Shown here piece after piece: positions 37,022 through 48,781 of a stretch of 64,000 bases of DNA. The stretch lies in contig NC_079515.1 of NCBI RefSeq assembly GCF_000801105.2, forward strand, positions 31,271,407 to 31,335,406, read 5' to 3'. The DNA comes from Raphanus sativus. Lineage: Eukaryota > Streptophyta > Magnoliopsida > Brassicales > Brassicaceae. Made by a program: the position numbers and the translations under genes. Positions within the stretch are counted from its first letter, which is position 1. Each line of letters starts with the position of its first letter. A model generated the notes under the pieces. The model was not told the origin of the DNA, did not search any database, and worked only from the letters and a program-made list of their open reading frames with translations.

Positions 37022-38237
37022 TGGTTAGTCTCCCTTACGTGATTGTCAATTCGTGCAATGCAAATAGTGGTATAGTGTTGTGGTGTGTTTAGGATAATAG
37101 ATGCTTTTTAAACAGCTTCAAACGATTTTTTTTTGTTTTGTTTTCGTTTATCTAACTTAACTATGATGTGGACTGTATAGGTGGAGTATCTGAGATTGAA
37201 GAAATGGTGCATCTTATGGTTATGAGTTCACGGATTTTGGTCACCAGCATGATCAAGTTGTATTTGATTACTATAAAGTTTTACTATTGATTTGGATGAT
37301 CTTAGTTTACACTATTTATTAAGGCCATTTGCATCGCGTCTTGTTTACTATATATATCTCCCACGAATGGAAACACAAGTACTATATTTATGTATAAAAC
37401 ATGCAAGCTGCTTGACCATAACCAAGTACCGTGGAATCTCAAATAGTTTCGAACCTATACCACAAGATCCTCTGTAGCAATAATTTCAAAAGAGAATAAA
37501 GCTAGGATTACCGATGGTTTACCTAATTTAATACTTTTCGGTTTTAAGTTAGATCATGTTTTAGAAAAAAAATTATTTCAAAAAGATTATGTTTTTTTAT
37601 CTTTTCAATTTTCAATGTACTTTTTTTCTTGTGACACTTTCAATGTATTTTTTTAATATATAATAATGATAAATTGTAAATTTTAAGAAAATTAATCGTA
37701 TTTACTAAATTTTAATTGGTTAAAAATTATGGCGAAAAGTTAATAAAAAAATTACATATTAAACTAAAATTTAATGTGTTTTATTAAGAAATGTGAAAAA
37801 TCCAAAACATATAATAGTTTGAAACTGCGGGAGTACGTACTAGTCAAACAATACTATTTTATTTCCAGCTCCCTCTCTTATGAGATGGCATAAAACTCGA
37901 GGGTTTTGAGTAATATCCTCACCACTTTTGTTCTTATGTTAACAAAGCTAATTAGACGGTGTGGTGTTATGTGCATTCGCTCTAAACAGCAACAAAGAAA
38001 CTGTAAAAGTATAGGCAGATGCAAAAGAAGAGAACAACAAACATTCTAAAAAGGAAACATAAACTAAAATCCAAGGTCGAAAAGTCTGAGATAACAAACA
38101 AATGGTAGTAACACAACAAGATGAAACTGAATAAAGAGGAGGTTTTCACTGAACTACTTAAAACCATAACACATACGAGATCCTCTTCAAGTCTTTAACC
38201 ACCCACACATAAACACTCCCCCACTTAATCCCATGTT
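37022..38237. other. Convergent spacer after TTM3
   Basis: 3' untranslated region of TTM3 and AT-rich spacer towards the 3' end of the minus-strand acidic protein gene. No gene or element recognised. Confidence 0.5.
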
Positions 38238-39433
38238 TCATTTCCTCTTCTTAGCAGGTGGCTGGCGAACATCTTCGTCATCTTCCTCCTCCTCATCATC
38301 TTCGTCCTCCTCATCCTCGTCGTCATCATCATCATCACTGTCGCTCTCATCATCACCATCATCATCGTCATCATCATCGCTTCCTGCTCCACCATTGGGC
38401 GCTGGATCGTCCTCAGGATCAGCTTCCTCCTCCCCTTCATCCCCGGAGAAATTTTCATCATTAGCGTCATCTTCGTCGTCATCATCATCAGCGTCAGCGT
38501 CTTCATCATCGTCGTCATCGTTATCATCAGAGTCGCTGCCATCTTTGTTTTCCTCATCAGGGCGTCCTTTTTTGTAACCCTTCTTCACAGAAAGCCTGGA
38601 GAAAAGATAAAAATTCAGATTGACTCAATTTAAAAAAGGGAAAAGGTGTGTGTGTGGCTGTTCTACTAACCTCTGATCTTCAGCAATCAACCCAATCAGC
38701 AAAGATTCCGCCTGAGTTCGTCACACCAGAATGAATGTTAGAGAAAAAATGTCTTATGTAATACAAATAATATGCAAGTCATAAAAACCTCAAAGGTACA
38801 CCAAATAACATAAAACTTATACTGCTAAAGTCAATTTGTGTGGATATAAAGTTGGATATATGGCAAAAGCTACACAGTAAAAGTGGCAAATAGACAGAAA
38901 ATGTACACTTGCCATTGTTCAAATCTGCATTCAACTCAAGTTGTATAAAGATCAATCTAGAACCAGTTGATGATACACAAGTTGAAGTGCTTGACTAAAT
39001 TCAAACAAAAAGATCTAGCAAAGACAAAAAATAAAAAATCTTATCCCTAAAACAGAAATCTGAGTATGCATATATATAAAGCAATTTCTCACAAGGAATG
39101 AAAACAAATCTAAATAAACCTTGGATTCAGCACACATAGTTATCTAGATAATGGGGGACGATTTTCAATTACGGTGAATAAACAGGAAGGAAACAAGTAA
39201 AAGTAAAAGTAGTAAATTTCAAAGATTAAGAAAACAGGGGTGAATACCGCGAGGAGCAGACAAGCCAGGTTCCTTCCAAGGAGGATGAGAAGCGTCTCAG
39301 TGGCAGAACAAGCCCATGTCTGCTGTCTCTGCGTCTCCTCCATTGACCTAGCGGCAACCACTTCCATATCTACTCGAAACTGAAGCTGAACCTGTAAAGG
39401 ACTCACTGTAAGAGATGAGGAGACAGAAAGCAT
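38238..39433 (-). CDS. Acidic D/E-rich protein of unknown function
   Basis: Three exons: 39248-39433, 38671-38711, 38238-38595, giving 194 residues in phase. The N-terminal half is conserved-looking (AARSMEETQRQQTWACSATE, two hydrophobic helices LLILLGRNLACLLLA and LLIGLIAEDQR). The C-terminal half is a run of Asp/Glu with Ser (long DDDDD tracts) and ends in a basic PPAKKRK, a likely nuclear signal. I recall a similar Arabidopsis gene near At2g11910, with automatic labels such as VHS3-like that reflect only the acidic tract. The first ATG (39433) is used; a later in-frame ATG at 39367 (MEVVAARS) may be the true start because the first 22 residues look like leader. Acidic tails like this often bind histones or other basic proteins, but that is conjecture. 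Confidence 0.8.
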
Positions 39434-39695
39434 AGGAGAGGAGAGAGAGAGGAGAACCTGAATAGCTTATGTGTCTAGATCCGGTCAAGGGTATACCCTA
39501 GATTTGGTCCGAGTAGGGTTTTCTTTTCTTTTTTTTTTGTCTTTTAAGTTTTTTTTTTAAAGAAACTTATTCTATTAAATAAATAAATATAATAAACGAC
39601 CCTAAATCGAATAAAACAATAAAACTTTAAATTTCTATGAAAAACACATGTACTCTTAACTAAACAATATAGAAATATTATAATCTTCTTTTATA

Positions 39696-39951
39696 CTCCT
39701 TCTGTTCCTTAGAGTAGGATTTTCTAAAGTTTTCACGTTTATTAAGAACACATTAAATATTTACAATTTAATTTATTATTTATTTTCTTACATACTTTCC
39801 AAGAACTACCTACCAATAAAATTTAATCAATTCAAATATTTACAATTAATATTTCTTAAAAATATACAAAACTACTTTAAATAAATAGAAAATCTATTTT
39901 TATGGAACAAAAATAAAATCCAGAAAATCATGCTTTCAAGAACGGAGGGAA
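39696..39951. mobile_element. Stowaway-type MITE (Tc1/mariner)
   Basis: A 256-base element with terminal inverted repeats of about 35 bases. Left: CTCCTTCTGTTCC then GATTTTCT. Right, reversed: TTCCCTCCGTTCTT then GATTTTCT. A TA dinucleotide lies outside each end, the Stowaway target site. CTCCCTCCGTTCC-like ends are the hallmark of this superfamily. It lies about 260 bases upstream of the acidic protein gene. Confidence 0.75.
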
Positions 39952-40745
39952 TAGTTTACAACTCCTCAAGTTGCGTTGAAATAACTTGGCCATCTCGTTG
40001 AATTTTGAATTATTGAATCAGGTCCGTTCCAAAATGATGATAGGTTGAGAGTATTGTAACATAATTTTCAGTTTCTATGAAAGTGTTTCTAGCTCCAAGA
40101 AGACACGCCTTATTCCCTATAAGTTACCCGAGTCACTAATGTGTAATTATGTTTCCTGTCGTTGCGCATAGAAAACTTTGAGTTACTGTCCCTTTCTCGT
40201 AACCAAAAAACTCTATTTTTTTTTACTTTCAGAACATATCCTCCTCTTTAAAAGCGTCAGATAATTCCTTCAAAACAACTGCTAACTCATATCATTTTGT
40301 CGCCTTAATATTGGCTAAGGGATCGATGGCAATTCGAGATAATGATCCATAACATTTGCATATGTCGGGAGTTTAGTCAGATCCATCTTTCCAATATGAC
40401 TTGTCTGATCTCTTCACTATACGAACATCTCTTATCAAATTAGAAGAAATCTTAGGCCTTAATTGGTTTGACAATAATGTTTTCGCAAAGACGTGACGAT
40501 TATTCGATCCCCACATGCATAAATACTAAACTGTAGAATGAGAGAATTTTTCAAGCCAAGTCTTCATTCCCTAGAGCTCTCAGTCTAGCAACACCATCAT
40601 CTCTAACAACATATAAAGAACATTAATGATAACAATACAATATCAAAGATTCCTCCCTCCTATCAACAATCACAATACCAACTTCTCACACACATAATGT
40701 ACACTGCAAAACCGACAAACAAAAAAAGGAACATGATAAAACATC
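39952..40745. other. Spacer between two minus-strand genes
   Basis: AT-rich intergenic DNA including the 3' untranslated region of the membrane protein gene. No gene recognised. Confidence 0.5.
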
Positions 40746-43700
40746 TCACTGCGGAGGACCCTTATCCCGTGGAGCTTCAGAATGGGTAGCATTGTAGTCT
40801 TTTGTGTAAACCCGGTGCCTCCTCTCCCGTGCATATATAACCCAGAACACCAAAGACAGCATCACAGCAGTAGACACCAACACGAGACCTACATAGATCC
40901 ACCGCGTGTATCTCTTCAGCCCCGGGCAATGATCCCTCTCTATATCTGTGAATGTAGACCTCACGAAGTCGCACCCTCGCAGATCCGCCAAGAATGGACC
41001 GTACTTGTACAGACCATAGCTTACGTTAACTGCTGCAATCATCTGGGTGTAAAGCTTTGGTGTCATACGTCCCTGCGTGCTGCATGTTCCCACTGTTATA
41101 ATTTGGCATGTGTAATTTTTCCACACCTGCATTAATAAGAATCATGAGACAGATTCTAATACACATTCAGGGCCGTCTTGCACCGCCAGAATTGAAAAAT
41201 AAAAAAGATTAATTTTTTTTGAAAATAAATATATAAATTATGATATAAAACTTTAAATTTTTAGACCTTGTACTAAATTTGGAGCTAATAATTTCAAAAA
41301 AGATGTCAAATATATAAAAATAAAGCTATAATTTTTTTGAATTACTTCATTACATCTATAGATATATCATTAATATTTACATCTATAGATATATCATTAA
41401 TATTTACATAATGCTCAGATTTAAATTTTCTCTGGATTTGCTGAAACAAAAAGGTGTACTTTGTGAGAGAAGGAATCTTAGGTTTTACCTCTGTAGCATT
41501 GCTGAGATGGACCTCACCGGGCTGGCACTGGTGGTCAGAGAGATCAGCATTGAAGGGATTACAGAGAAGGGGCATCAAGGGACCAGACTGGTTGTAATAA
41601 AGGGGACGGGCTCGAGGTGGGAAGTTCCTGTTGGTCATTGTGTTGATGGCAGAGTCAAGGAGGTTAACCAACTGGTACGTCACAAGCTTCGTTTGAGTCA
41701 ATGTTTCTCTTGCGGTTGCATTATCAACGCATGGTAGAATATCGTCTAGAGCCGTGTGAGCTGTTGGGTGCTGGACCCATTGGTCCATCGCAACACATGT
41801 ATCCCCCACAACGCTGACAAAAGTAGAAAGATTTTTTTTGTTTTTGAGAAAGCTTTATAATGAATGGCAATATGGCATTGTGGGTAGTAGATAAATGGTA
41901 GAAAAGAAAAGAGAACTCACTTGTGTAGAACCAGAAATACACCACACAAAATGAAAGTACCGGTGACGAGAATCCAACCAAGGATCACCAACCTATATCC
42001 ATTGTTAATCACAAGAGCATATCAACATTAAAAAAAAAAGAACCAACGGAGAAATAGAAAATTAGAATGTAACTTCACTTACGTATACACAAGGCACTGC
42101 AGTCCAAATATAGAGAGTACTGTATGTAACAACAATGAAAATAATCAGAGCATGTAATCAATAATAGTCCCTAAGAATTTGCCAGACGACTTACAAAATC
42201 CGATAAATGCAAGGAAAAGCATCACAGCAGCGATGAGGATGAGAGCAAGTCTCCTGCAAACATATAGACACAAATGATAAGCAAAAAAAGAGAAAAAAAG
42301 ATGAAAATAGATTAAGAATATGGTAGTTCTTTTACATGTGGTTCAAGACATTTTGAATCTTGTCTTGGTTCTCCATTGTTTTGACAGAAAGAGTAGTTGC
42401 AGAGGAGTTGATCTTTGCCTGTATATCGTTGATTTTCGTTAGAACATCCCCAGGAAGAACCAAGGACTGCACATCCACCCTCTCCGCTGCGCTGAGATAA
42501 TCTGACACATTCCTGAGGTTTTCTGACGTGAAATTAGCTTGCCTCACCACATAGTCCAAAGTATCGGTTGTGCTGGCATGAAACTTCCCTTGACCCGTGT
42601 AAAGGAAAACACACCCCACACTGGAAAATTATCAAACGCATATCAAGAAACAAGGAATGACAATAGAAAGAGTCAGTAAAAGAGAGAGTGTGTAGGGGAT
42701 TTTACATAGCTGCGATTGTGAAGGAAATGAGGAGGATAAGAGAGAGAGCATAAGCAATCCGGGAATAGCCGTAAGGTTGACGGGCACAGCAGCAATAGCA
42801 AAAGCAAATGAGAGACAAGGATAGCCCAAAGAAGACAAACCACACTCCTGCTATTACTACAAAAGGCACCGCCGTATAAGCAACAGACTGCACAGAATGA
42901 AAAAGATTAGAGCATTGTTGTCTCCAAGACCCCATTAAAAAAAAAAAAAAGGAATGTTTTTGATTGGTTTCAAACATGTTTTTTCATCCATATAAGCACA
43001 TATATGACTTGTTCAATTTAAAAGGTTAGATATAAATACTAAGTTAAATGTTTTCCCATTGAGTAATTCATCAAAAATCATAATTAAACATTTAATAATT
43101 AAAATTAGGGAATCTAAGAGCATCTCCAACCCAATTCCATTTTTTCTTCCAAAATGGAGTAAAAGTGAGTTTGGAGTAGAAAATGCTCCAACCCCACTTC
43201 ATAATGGAGTTTACTCCATAAATAGAGTAATCTAATTTTTTTTTTCATCACTCCATTATGGAGTGAGAAATGGAGTGGGGTTGGGGCATTTTTACTCCGT
43301 AATCACTTTTACTCCATTTTAGAGGAAAAAATGGTGTTTTACATTGGAGATGCTCTAAGAACCAAAGTATCATCCTCAAGACTCACTTTAAAGATGAAAA
43401 GTTTTGATTGGTTTCATAAATCAATTCATCCATAATTCCATATTAACAGAAAAAAAAAACAAATTCAGTCTAGTTATAAATAATAATCCAATCTTTCAAT
43501 TGATAAAAGCATAATTACGCATTAAAAGAACCAAACTCCACTCGTCCAGATGTTCTGATGGTAAAAAGATTCAAAACTTTTATCAAGTCAAAACCCAACT
43601 TGGGGTGGGGGAAGAGAGAACTAGTGGACCAGAGAAATAAAGACAACTCACAAACAAATAGTGGGAATTGCTTATGTTCCAACCACCAGTGTAAAGCTTG

Positions 43701-44000
43701 AAGTGCTCAGTAGGATCTTTTCTTTTGGTTCTCTTTGCTGCCAAAATCAAAGATGAGTTTTCTCCACTTTCCTCTGCCAAATATCTTCCCTTTATTACAC
43801 TTGTTGTCCCCCGTTCTTCTTCTGGAAACAATCCAAATCTTTTTAAGCGACTTTAATCGATAAATTACTCAAAAAAAAAAACAAAATCGACAGTTATTGT
43901 CTGGCTTACCAGCAATCGACACTCCAGTGGTGGCGACAAGAAGAAGTGAAGAAAGAATACAAATAAGTAAAAACACTCTGTTAGATCTGGAACACAACAT
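40746..44000 (-). CDS. Multi-pass plasma membrane protein (plasma membrane fusion protein-like)
   Basis: Nine in-phase exons: 43910-44000, 43652-43821, 42706-42887, 42336-42620, 42195-42253, 42083-42119, 41921-41992, 41489-41813, 40746-41126, giving 533 residues. Topology: signal peptide (VFLLICILSSLLLVATTGVSIA), an N-terminal charged loop, about five membrane segments (VVIAGVWFVFFGLSLSLICF, IAYALSLILLISFTIAA, LALILIAAVMLFLAFIGF, LVILGWILVTGTFILCGVF, and WIYVGLVLVSTAVMLSLVFW near the C terminus), and two large extracellular loops rich in Cys and N-glycosylation sites. This is the family labelled plasma membrane fusion protein in Arabidopsis (about At2g12400); the five-segment layout with two big loops resembles tweety/prominin proteins, but that likeness is inferred. 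A Tourist-like MITE sits in intron 2. Confidence 0.88.
43115..43358. mobile_element. Tourist-type MITE (PIF/Harbinger) with TAA TSD
   Basis: A 238-base element (43118-43355) with TIRs GAGCATCTCCAACC and, reversed, GAGCATCTCCAATG, flanked by TAA on both sides. Subterminal repeats of ACTCCATTATGGAGT-type palindromes fill the interior. The 3-base TWA target and GAGCATCTCC end indicate a PIF/Harbinger-derived MITE. It lies inside intron 2 of the membrane protein gene. Confidence 0.85.
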
Positions 44001-44474
44001 AACTCTCTGTTTTTTTTTTCTGTTGTCGTTTATTCTCTCTGTTTCAGTGTTTTTTCTGGTTTTATCGAATGGTGTTTGAGAAACAATTGCAGACGTGTTA
44101 AAGAAGAAGACGATTGATTGAGAATGATTGTTTTGAGAAGATGCCGCTTGACGCGGTTCTCTTGTCTTCCTCGAATCACATTTCCTTTACTTCTTTTTTT
44201 TTTTAATTTATTTCCCCATTTCCAATGTAGTTTCTTCTTTTGATGTGTATTCCCACGGTTTTTAGTTCTTTTCAAAAAGATGCTCCGTATCTCCTTTTCG
44301 TAATTAATTCAGTTTCTTAATATAGACCGTCCTTGTTCTACAAATATTTTAAGTTTAGATGTAACGTGGCAAACTACAACGAAAATACATAATTCAAAAT
44401 TGAACATTATTGTATATACCAAATAATTTGGGGGCAATCATGATGGTACGTGTAGGATTATCAACATTTGGTGA
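44001..44474. other. Promoter region of the membrane protein gene
   Basis: Pyrimidine-rich leader of the minus-strand gene, then AT-rich spacer up to the putative Helitron. Confidence 0.5.
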
Positions 44475-45958
44475 TCTATTCTATTAATTCTGATGTTTGA
44501 CCTATTGATAAAAGGTTATGTCCATTTTTTTTTAAACTGATTTTTATATAACTGCATCTATTAAATATAACACTAACCACGTTCTATTTTTCTATAGCAA
44601 AAACAATTAATTTTCTTTTGCTTCTCTCTTCCCTTTGCTTTAATCATTTCATCATTAATTCACTTTCTTTATGCTTCTTCTTCTCTCTTAATTCTCGTGT
44701 ATCTCAGAAACTACTGGTTTTCATTTGCAGTCGCTTGGGATGTTCAAGACTCATAACGCTAGAGTCTGTTTAGTTGATTAAAAAACCAGTTGGATTATTG
44801 GGTTTTGATCCTGCACATGATTTCTCATTATCATCTCATATAGAAGGCCGGAGCAAACAACACGGTTACTGAGAATATAAACAGAGTACAAGTTACCCTA
44901 AAAACCAAAAGGAAGAGTGGATCGGCCACTAAATCGGACTGCTCTTTGTTCGAATTAGGTTCAGTATACACTTTTTTGGTGTTGCTTAGTATACACAATA
45001 TTATATGTCAAATCTTAAAGAATAAAACATAAAAATCAACAAGAACGCGTAACAATCGATGGATTTTATAAGAAAAACAATGAGGACTGTTAAACTCTGT
45101 TCTGGGAAACCTAATCCGACAGGGGAGAAGATAAGGCAATTTACGTTTGTGCCATTAGTGAAAAAAAATTAAAAAACATCATTGGAGCGTTTCGAACCCG
45201 GAATCTGCGAACTGGTGTGTGCGTTGTTTCCACTAGGACACAAATTCTTTTCACAGTTTATGTTAATAACTGCTTATGATGTATATCTATTGATAAGAAC
45301 TTTTTAAAAAATACTCAAAATAAATCGAACAGTGTCCAATTAATCATGATATAAATAATTAATCATAATTGAACTATATCCAATTGAAAATCGGAAAATG
45401 TTGACTTTATATATTTATAAAAATATGATGGTCGATAAAATTTATCCTATTTAACCTAACCTATTTAGCAGAATATAAAATCATGCACAAGTACAAAATT
45501 TATCATTATCAACAAACTATAACCTATTTAGAATAAACAAAAAACAAAAATAAAAACAAAAAGATTTTACATGCATCTACTCATTTTGTAAACTATATCT
45601 TATTAAAGTTTCAAATGATTTTATAACTAATCAAAAACATCTACTAAATATATATTTTACAACCAGGTTTATCGGGTTAACCGCGGGTCTAGATCGGGTA
45701 TGAAAATACTGCTTATATCTAATTAGTCTATAAACTATATACATACCCCACTAAAAATAATTAATGTGTCAAAAGGCTATAACATAAGTGTATAGTTACA
45801 CGACATCACAAATTCAATACAATTATCAAAAAAAAATTAATAATAGTTTTTAAATATTATTCTACACAAGAAAAACACATATAAAATTTATATTTCTAGG
45901 AAAAATGTAAAACAAAGAACATATCCGCCCTTTTAAGGGCGGATCAGAATCTAACTAA
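44475..45958 (+). mobile_element. Candidate Helitron, about 1.5 kb
   Basis: The 3' end is good: hairpin ATCCGCCCTTTTAAGGGCGGAT at 45922-45944 (stem of 9-10 pairs), then CAGAAT and CTAA (45951-45954, repeated at 45955-45958 before TT). CTAA fits the CTRR rule. The 5' end is proposed at A then TCTATTCTATTAATTC (44475) by likeness to other Helitron starts, which is weaker. No coding domain inside. Confidence 0.5.
45060..45250 (-). mobile_element. Possible tRNA-derived SINE
   Basis: On the minus strand, box A TGTCCTAGTGG (45240-45230) and box B GGTTCGAAACG (45198-45188) are spaced as in tRNA-type Pol III promoters, but the sequence does not fold as a tRNA. No target-site duplication found; the ends are approximate. 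It lies within the candidate Helitron. Confidence 0.4.
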
Positions 45959-46904
45959 TTATTTCAACTAAATGTACTTTTTTATATTCTAACTGTAACC
46001 ACGATGCTTAACATTTATATCCTAACTGTATATCATATTATTTTTGGGGTAACTACCACATTACACTCTTAACAATCGGTGGCCACAATAATAACTGCAT
46101 GTATTATTTTTAACTAATCAAACATTAAACATGTATTAAATAAAGATGCAAAAATATGTTACTTCCCATTTCATTATATGTTACCCGCCCTTTCATTTTT
46201 AGCATATGTTATATTATATGTAATAACATTTTATAATTCATTATATATAAAATCAAATGATGAAATTTATTGCAAAACATATTACATAATTCATTAATAT
46301 TTTGTTTTCTGTAATATTATGTGTAATAATAATGCTATTATTATGATTATATATGAAATCAAATCATGAAAATTTAATGAAAAACATATAACTTGCATTT
46401 ATTTAATTACTATTTGATTAATAAACAAAATTGTATATACTTTGTTATTTTCAGAATTAATATTTATTTATTTATGAGTATAATACAAAATTAATATATA
46501 AAATGGCTATGGCACAAGTGTATAGTTATGTAATATCACTAATTTAATATAATTATCAAAATTCTTAGTAATAATTAAAAAGAAAATATTTTACACATAT
46601 ATGATTTCAAATAAAAACACAAATAAACTTACAAAAAATACAAATATGATTACAAAGAAAGACACAAATATGAAAATTAAATTTATAAAAAAAATATGTA
46701 AAACAAAAAATATAGAGGGCTGGTCATATTTAAATAGCAATTTAAAAATATACCAGGGTGGGTCATATTTTTAACCAAAACAAAATTGAAAACCTACGGG
46801 TTGGCGGGTCAGCGGGTAAGTTTGACCCGCAACCCTTAACCGTGCGTATACCAGATCAATTTTTAAATTGCTATTATTTAATAAATAAATTTTGATTAAA
46901 ATTT
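45959..46904. other. AT-rich repeat region
   Basis: Very AT-rich with small GC islands (GGGTTGGCGGGTCAGCGGGT and TTGACCCGCAACCC at 46797-46836) that can pair with each other, suggesting a remnant of a transposon end. No gene. Confidence 0.4.
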
Positions 46905-47092
46905 ATACATATGAACCCTTACCAATGCGGACGCACACCTGAAAATAGGTCATGGCCAGGTAACGGTCTTCGGTCTCGGACGCCAGAGCAAATCCACATA
47001 TAAATTCTCTGGTAACCAGTGCGAATCGAACCGGGGCCGTACTTGTAGCCGCAAGCTGTACACCACCAGACCAACTCGTCCTAGTTAAAATG
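46905..47092 (-). mobile_element. tRNA-derived SINE
   Basis: On the minus strand, box A TGGTCTGGTGG (47073-47063) and box B GGTTCGATTCG (47032-47022) match Pol III promoter consensus at 10 of 11 positions each, with a GCGGCTACAAGTACGGCCCC spacer. A tRNA-unrelated body follows for about 120 bases. No clean TSD or A-tail is visible, so this copy is likely old or truncated. Confidence 0.6.
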
Positions 47093-48009
47093 ATTAACTT
47101 TGATGTGATAAAACACTTTTTAAACAATACACGATGGGAAATCATAGTTATCACTTATCACATTTATTTATTCTGAATATGTTTAGATATTAGAGTTTTA
47201 GATAGGAAAAGAAATATGTTCTGCTTGGACAACTGAAAGCTTTACAATCATTTATTTGAATTGTTCAAAGCAAAAGGAAACCAACCAGACAGAACTTGAA
47301 GGTTTTCATGAAACAGATGTCCAAGGATACTGTAGCTAATTGTGAGAGAGATTATAGCAGAGAAAAAAGAGCTGGAGTTTGAAAGAATATTATAGTGGAA
47401 AATGTGAAAGTTTCTGAATATAGAGATCGTTAACACTCACTGCAAATCTTCTGGCACTCAATGAGCAACTTACAACTCCAACCAGACACTAAATTTAGCG
47501 TTGAAATAACATCAAAACTTTGTGCTTTGATAATCTATTTAATTTTTCATTTATAGTCACAACATCAAATTTCACTTTGAAAATTATATTGGCTAATTAT
47601 TGCTTTAAAAATAATATTGGCTAAATAATAAATAGAAATTATTTTAGTTTGCTAATTATCATTTTATACTAAATAAATATTTAATTAAATTTTATAATTA
47701 TTTTTTCAATTATATAATTTTTTCAAACATTTCACATTTAGTTACAAATTTCAACTATTTAATAACTAGTATGATATTTATATCATATTATTAAAAATAT
47801 ACTAATATAATTGATTTTGGTTACCAATTGTATCTATTTAATAACTACACTTAATTGTTGTAAAAACTACATTTAATTATATTATTAACCAAATAATATA
47901 ATATCTTAATGTAGTGAAAATAAAATGAGAAGTACAAACTACAAGGATATATTATATTTTTATAAATTTTCATTAATTAATTATACTATAAAAGGAAAGA
48001 TTAAAATAA

Positions 48010-48048
<39 letters not shown>

Positions 48049-48071
48049 GTGTGGTGAACAGTGTTATGATG
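47093..48071. other. AT-rich spacer
   Basis: Strongly AT-rich. Holds a (TA)n microsatellite at 48014-48045; otherwise nothing recognised. Confidence 0.5.
48014..48045. repeat. (TA)n microsatellite
   Basis: Alternating TA run of about 32 bases, 26 bases left of the next MITE. Confidence 0.85.
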
Positions 48072-48299
48072 TAAGAGCATCTTTATAGGTGTAACTCTTG
48101 AGATAGTTTTAACCATATGGACTCACATTTTTGTTAAAACTTTTCCCTCTCTCCTTTTATGCAAGAGGTAAGTTTTAAGTTTTTTGTGGGTTCCGCTTCT
48201 CTATTATTCTTTTTGATTGGTTAATTTTTTTTTTTTAATCAAGAAGAAAAAAAAAGTTTAAGAATCATTTTTAGAATTACACATATAAAGATGCTCTAA
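48072..48299. mobile_element. Second Tourist-type MITE with TAA TSD
   Basis: A 222-base element (48075-48296) with TIRs GAGCATCTTTATAGGTGTAA and, reversed, GAGCATCTTTATATGTGTAA, flanked by TAA. The shared GAGCATCT end links it to the element at 43118, but the interiors differ. Confidence 0.85.
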
Positions 48300-48781
48300 T
48301 ACAATTAACAAACCACCAGATTTGATAAAATAGTGTTATTTTGGAGTTTAACTACAGATGAAATTACACAATTTTTTTTTTTTTTGCAGTCTCATTAGCT
48401 TTATAGCTTGAGATCAGCAAAGCGACCTAATACTCAGAAGATTGAACTGGAAAGTTGGAATATAGAGAAACATTGTGAACTGAAAGTGCTAGGTAAAGAT
48501 AAACATAGCCTATCTAGTCAACAATTGCAGTGGATCCAGTGGGAAGCTTACCTATACGGTTACTAACGAACTTGGCATTATGCAATCGATTGTCATGAAA
48601 AACCCTTACTTTCAGATCACAATGTCTCCATTCAGATCATTATCTCTCCTATAGTTTCCCTTGTAAACGTACCATGGTCAAGTTGCTTCTAGATCATTCC
48701 ACAGCGAGCAAGCAGAAAACAGAATACATCAAGCTAAATCGATACTAATCATAACTGCCTCATCTAGTACAAGATATCTCT
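48300..48781. other. 3' flank of the carboxypeptidase locus
   Basis: Non-coding 3' untranslated-type sequence with no further feature. Confidence 0.4.

Noticed and set aside
38233..38577. Plus-strand poly-Ser/His frames
   Set aside because: Antisense shadows of the GAT/GAC/GAA-rich acidic tract of the minus-strand gene.
47022..47073. tRNA gene on the minus strand
   Set aside because: Box A and B are present, but I could form no acceptor stem or cloverleaf; a SINE explains it better.
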